From the NCBI RefSeq assembly GCF_001742745.1, contig NZ_MJAK01000009.1, forward strand, positions 52,796 to 116,795: DNA of 64,000 nucleotides. Reading direction: 5' to 3'. A program made the position numbers and the translations under genes. The DNA comes from Curtobacterium sp. ER1/6. Lineage in GTDB: Bacteria > Actinomycetota > Actinomycetes > Actinomycetales > Microbacteriaceae. The notes beneath the pieces are model-generated. The model made no database searches. It was not told the DNA's origin and was given only the letters and a program-made list of their open reading frames with translations. Positions 64,000 through 64,000 of this stretch are shown here, piece after piece; position 1 is the stretch's first letter, and each line of letters opens with the position of its first letter.

Positions 64000-64000
64000 G

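Overview
The window is a contiguous block of very high-GC chromosomal DNA with actinobacterial traits: many GTG starts, ATGA/GTGA gene overlaps, start codons placed 6-8 bases after a -10-like TANNNT hexamer, DtxR/IdeR-type iron boxes, and a C50-carotenoid type prenyltransferase. Gene content (plant cell-wall sugar utilisation, three sugar ABC importers, three LacI regulators, photoprotection genes) fits a phyllosphere Microbacteriaceae such as Curtobacterium. That assignment is inference; no rRNA or marker gene is present. I saw no tRNA, rRNA, CRISPR array, transposase, integrase or phage gene.

Layout. 0.3-1.8 kb: end of a purine-catabolism locus (urate oxidase, MobA-like nucleotidyltransferase). 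1.9-3.8 kb: old yellow enzyme, a zinc-ribbon microprotein and an OhrR-like MarR regulator, with two identical palindromic operators. 3.9-7.3 kb: MMPL exporter and its TetR regulator. 7.4-10.7 kb: class A beta-lactamase lipoprotein and class A penicillin-binding protein. 10.7-15.8 kb: siderophore ABC importer and divergent siderophore-interacting protein, with two iron boxes. 15.8-16.1 kb: a frameshifted VOC gene. 16.3-21.4 kb: AraNPQ-like oligosaccharide importer divergent from a GH51 arabinofuranosidase. 21.6-26.5 kb: GNAT enzyme, AraC regulator, GAF-ANTAR protein, GNAT-GrpB fusion, 3-hydroxyacyl-CoA dehydrogenase. 26.6-33.1 kb: LacI regulator divergent from an ABC importer and GH35 beta-galactosidase. 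33.1-38.4 kb: two small conserved proteins, spore-photoproduct-lyase homologue, CsbD, PRISE-like reductase, DUF2256/DUF3253 protein, GH13. 38.4-46.8 kb: ChvE/MmsAB-type monosaccharide importer divergent from a LacI regulator, then GH127 beta-L-arabinofuranosidase divergent from another LacI. 47.5-52.8 kb: araB-araD-araA plus an alditol-oxidase-like flavoprotein. 53-54 kb: Gln-rich repeat protein. 54-57.7 kb: glycosyltransferase divergent from a lycopene-elongase-like UbiA gene and a CrtI-like desaturase. 57.7-61 kb: hypothetical protein, Eis-like acetyltransferase, FeS-type photolyase. 61.2-63.8 kb: secreted GH16 glucanase and a secreted beta-helix protein. The window ends in an 80-base G run, probably an artefact.

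How the genes work together. The dominant theme is L-arabinose and galactose scavenging from plant polymers. One 12-bp palindrome, GTGAGCGCTCAC (the core of the ideal symmetric lac operator), occurs five times at three loci: between the AraNPQ-like importer and the arabinofuranosidase, between ChvE and a LacI gene, and twice ahead of araBDA. The LacI gene at 42571 has a lac-repressor-like recognition helix and lies beside one of these sites, so it is the best candidate arabinose regulator. The other two LacI proteins each have a different palindrome in their own divergent promoter. A family of GC-rich hairpins built on GACGGGAGGCGCGG marks many gene ends and is the most distinctive non-coding element.
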